DNA of 64,000 nucleotides, from the NCBI RefSeq assembly GCF_000018685.1, contig NC_010001.1, positions 450,001-514,000 of the forward strand, in the 5' to 3' direction. How positions within the stretch are numbered: position 1 is the first letter of the stretch; each line of letters opens with the position of its first letter. The notes under the pieces were generated by a model. That model saw only the letters and a list, made by a program, of their open reading frames with translations, made no database searches and was not told the origin of the DNA. Origin of the DNA: Lachnoclostridium phytofermentans ISDg (GTDB taxonomy: Bacteria > Bacillota > Clostridia > Lachnospirales > Lachnospiraceae). Positions 63,123-64,000 of the stretch are shown piece after piece. The position numbers were made by a program, and so were the translations under genes.

Positions 63123-63443
63123 ATGTTTAATATTGGATTGAGTGAATTCTTACTACTGTTATTGATTGCTTTCCTTGTAGTAGGACCAAAAGATCTTCCA
63201 AAGATTGCAAGAGCAATTGGTAAAGGGGTGAGGTACTTAGGTAACTTAAAAGAGGAATTCGGAGAAATTCTTAATATTGAGGAAGAAATAAATGCAGTGA
63301 AAAATGACTTTGAAGAAATAAAAGACATTACGAAAGAAGCGGAACAAGCGAGCAGAGATATTATTGATGTAATGAACGAGGCGAAAAAAGACCTTAAGGA
63401 TATTGATGGTGCTATTAGTGAGGCTAAATCAGTGGTTGAGTAA
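63123..63443 (+). CDS. Sec-independent protein translocase TatA/TatB-like protein
   Basis: A 106-residue protein with a short N-terminal membrane helix (about 6-21), the FLVVGPKDLPKIARAIGKG hinge and amphipathic helix (about 19-37), and a long acidic/basic coiled-coil tail (about 38-104). The GPKDLP hinge and the long tail fit TatB better than TatA. Together with the next two genes it forms a complete twin-arginine translocase. The SD is AGGAGG. Confidence 0.88.
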   Translation: MFNIGLSEFLLLLLIAFLVVGPKDLPKIARAIGKGVRYLGNLKEEFGEILNIEEEINAVKNDFEEIKDITKEAEQASRDIIDVMNEAKKDLKDIDGAISEAKSVVE

Positions 63444-63487
63444 GTAGCCGGGAATCAAGTTTAAGAAAACATCAAGTAAATTATCAC

Positions 63488-63555
63488 GTAAAACCTTAAG
63501 TAAAACCTTAAGTAAAACCTCAAGTAAAACCTCAAGTAAAACCTCAAGTAAAACA
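63488..63555 (+). repeat. 12-bp tandem repeat array between the tat genes
   Basis: GTAAAACCTYAA is repeated five times exactly in tandem from 63488 to 63547, plus a partial sixth copy. It ends about 60 bp before the tatA start. Confidence 0.92.
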
Positions 63556-63616
63556 TAACATAAGAAACTTTGTGGTAGTACATAAATCAATCATTGAAAG
63601 AAAAAGGAGGATTATT

Positions 63617-63796
63617 ATGAGAATCGGTACAACAGAAGTCCTATTAATTTTGGCACTTGCATTAGTACTCTTTGGCGGCGGTAAATTAGCTGGTGTAGGG
63701 AAGGCATTAGGGACAAGTATTAAAGAGTTTAAAAAGGAGGTACATAGCGAAGATTCCATATCAGAAGCGAAAGGAAACTCATCCCATGAAAACTAA
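63617..63796 (+). CDS. tatA: Sec-independent protein translocase TatA
   Basis: A 59-residue TatA with a membrane helix (about 5-20), the conserved FGGGKLAGVGKALG hinge/amphipathic segment (about 20-33) and a short charged tail. ATG 63617 has AAAGGAGG 7 bp upstream; an upstream in-frame GTG at 63572 has none. It overlaps the tatC start by 11 bp, so the two are translationally coupled. Confidence 0.93.
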   Translation: MRIGTTEVLLILALALVLFGGGKLAGVGKALGTSIKEFKKEVHSEDSISEAKGNSSHEN

Positions 63797-64000
63797 GCGG
63801 ATGGAAAAGCGAAACCAGGGTTACATGGATTCAAAAGAGCTTGGCGAATCCAAGACTCTGATGGAACATCTGCTAGATTTTAGAAAGGTTCTTATATTTA
63901 GTACGGCAGTAATTGTGTTATTTTTTCTTGTGATTTGGCTTTGCTGTTCTGAATGGTTACTTAACATAGTTGCAAAACCATTAATTGACCGAAATATCAC
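63786..64000 (+). CDS. tatC: Sec-independent protein translocase TatC, 5' part (cut by the window end)
   Basis: The first 71 codons of an open frame that continues past the window. After a hydrophilic start (about 1-25) it has TLMEHLLDFRKVLI (about 24-37), which matches the TatC N-terminal signature (HLxELRxRL). The first transmembrane helix follows (about 36-53). ATG 63786 overlaps the end of tatA. TatC recognises the twin-arginine signal. Confidence 0.88.
   Translation, partial: MKTKRMEKRNQGYMDSKELGESKTLMEHLLDFRKVLIFSTAVIVLFFLVIWLCCSEWLLNIVAKPLIDRNI

Overview
The window looks like the chromosome of a low-GC, spore-forming Firmicute of the Clostridia, most likely a Lachnospiraceae/Lachnoclostridium (Clostridium phytofermentans-like) plant-polysaccharide degrader. 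This is an inference from AT-rich intergenic DNA, strong Shine-Dalgarno (SD) sites, an alpha/beta-type spore protein gene, the tig-clpP-clpX-lon-engB order, and a Bacillus YtdP/YesS-like carbohydrate locus. No database search was possible.

Layout: (1) 1-2.35 kb is the 3' part of a 23S rRNA gene followed by eight tRNA genes (Asn, Glu, Thr, Met, Asp, Val, Leu, Arg), with their own consensus promoters and no 5S gene in between. (2) 2.35-7.6 kb holds a low-complexity Asn-rich protein, a lysine exporter split into two ORFs, an ORF-free stretch with promoter-plus-terminator units that look like small RNAs, and a PEP-carboxykinase-like DUF4914 protein. (3) 7.6-11.3 kb is a response regulator / ABC ATPase / ABC permease / histidine kinase cassette. 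(4) 11.5-21.5 kb is housekeeping: an ABC-F protein, a DUF1700 protein, SatP, a rhodanese, a THUMP methyltransferase, a lipase-like hydrolase, a cell-wall amidase with a perfect cre-like site upstream, RdgB and a YfcE-like phosphoesterase. (5) 21.5-22.5 kb is a second tRNA operon (Pro, Gly, Arg, His, Gln, Lys, Leu, Pro) with a perfect consensus promoter. (6) 22.7-35.7 kb has DJ-1, a surface protein of unknown function, an alanine symporter, a SASP, glmM and the proteostasis set tig-clpP-clpX-lon-engB. (7) 36-41.6 kb has a MATE exporter, a chemoreceptor and an aromatic-acid-exporter-like protein. (8) 41.9-64 kb is a carbohydrate locus.

The carbohydrate locus is the most interesting region. A membrane AraC-type sensor-regulator precedes a twin-arginine-signal beta-helix protein and a secreted DUF6273 protein. 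A divergent block encodes an oxidoreductase, a DMT transporter, an M20 hydrolase, a DapA-like aldolase and an atypical NAD epimerase. The forward block encodes an Lpl/YtcQ-type ABC importer, a second beta-helix protein that is a clear paralogue but has no signal peptide, a hydroxyacid dehydrogenase, another oxidoreductase and an acetyltransferase. It ends with tatB-like, tatA and the start of tatC. The gene set suggests that a glycan is attacked outside by a Tat-exported, folded beta-helix enzyme, that its product is imported by the ABC system, processed inside by the cytosolic paralogue, and degraded through oxidation and aldol cleavage. The substrate is not identifiable from the sequence.

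Two non-coding themes recur. Nearly every inter-tRNA spacer and many gene ends carry perfect short hairpins, some of which form related multi-hairpin cassettes. At least nine intergenic sites carry short tandem repeats (12-36 bp units, all different), several of which duplicate the 3' end of the upstream gene.
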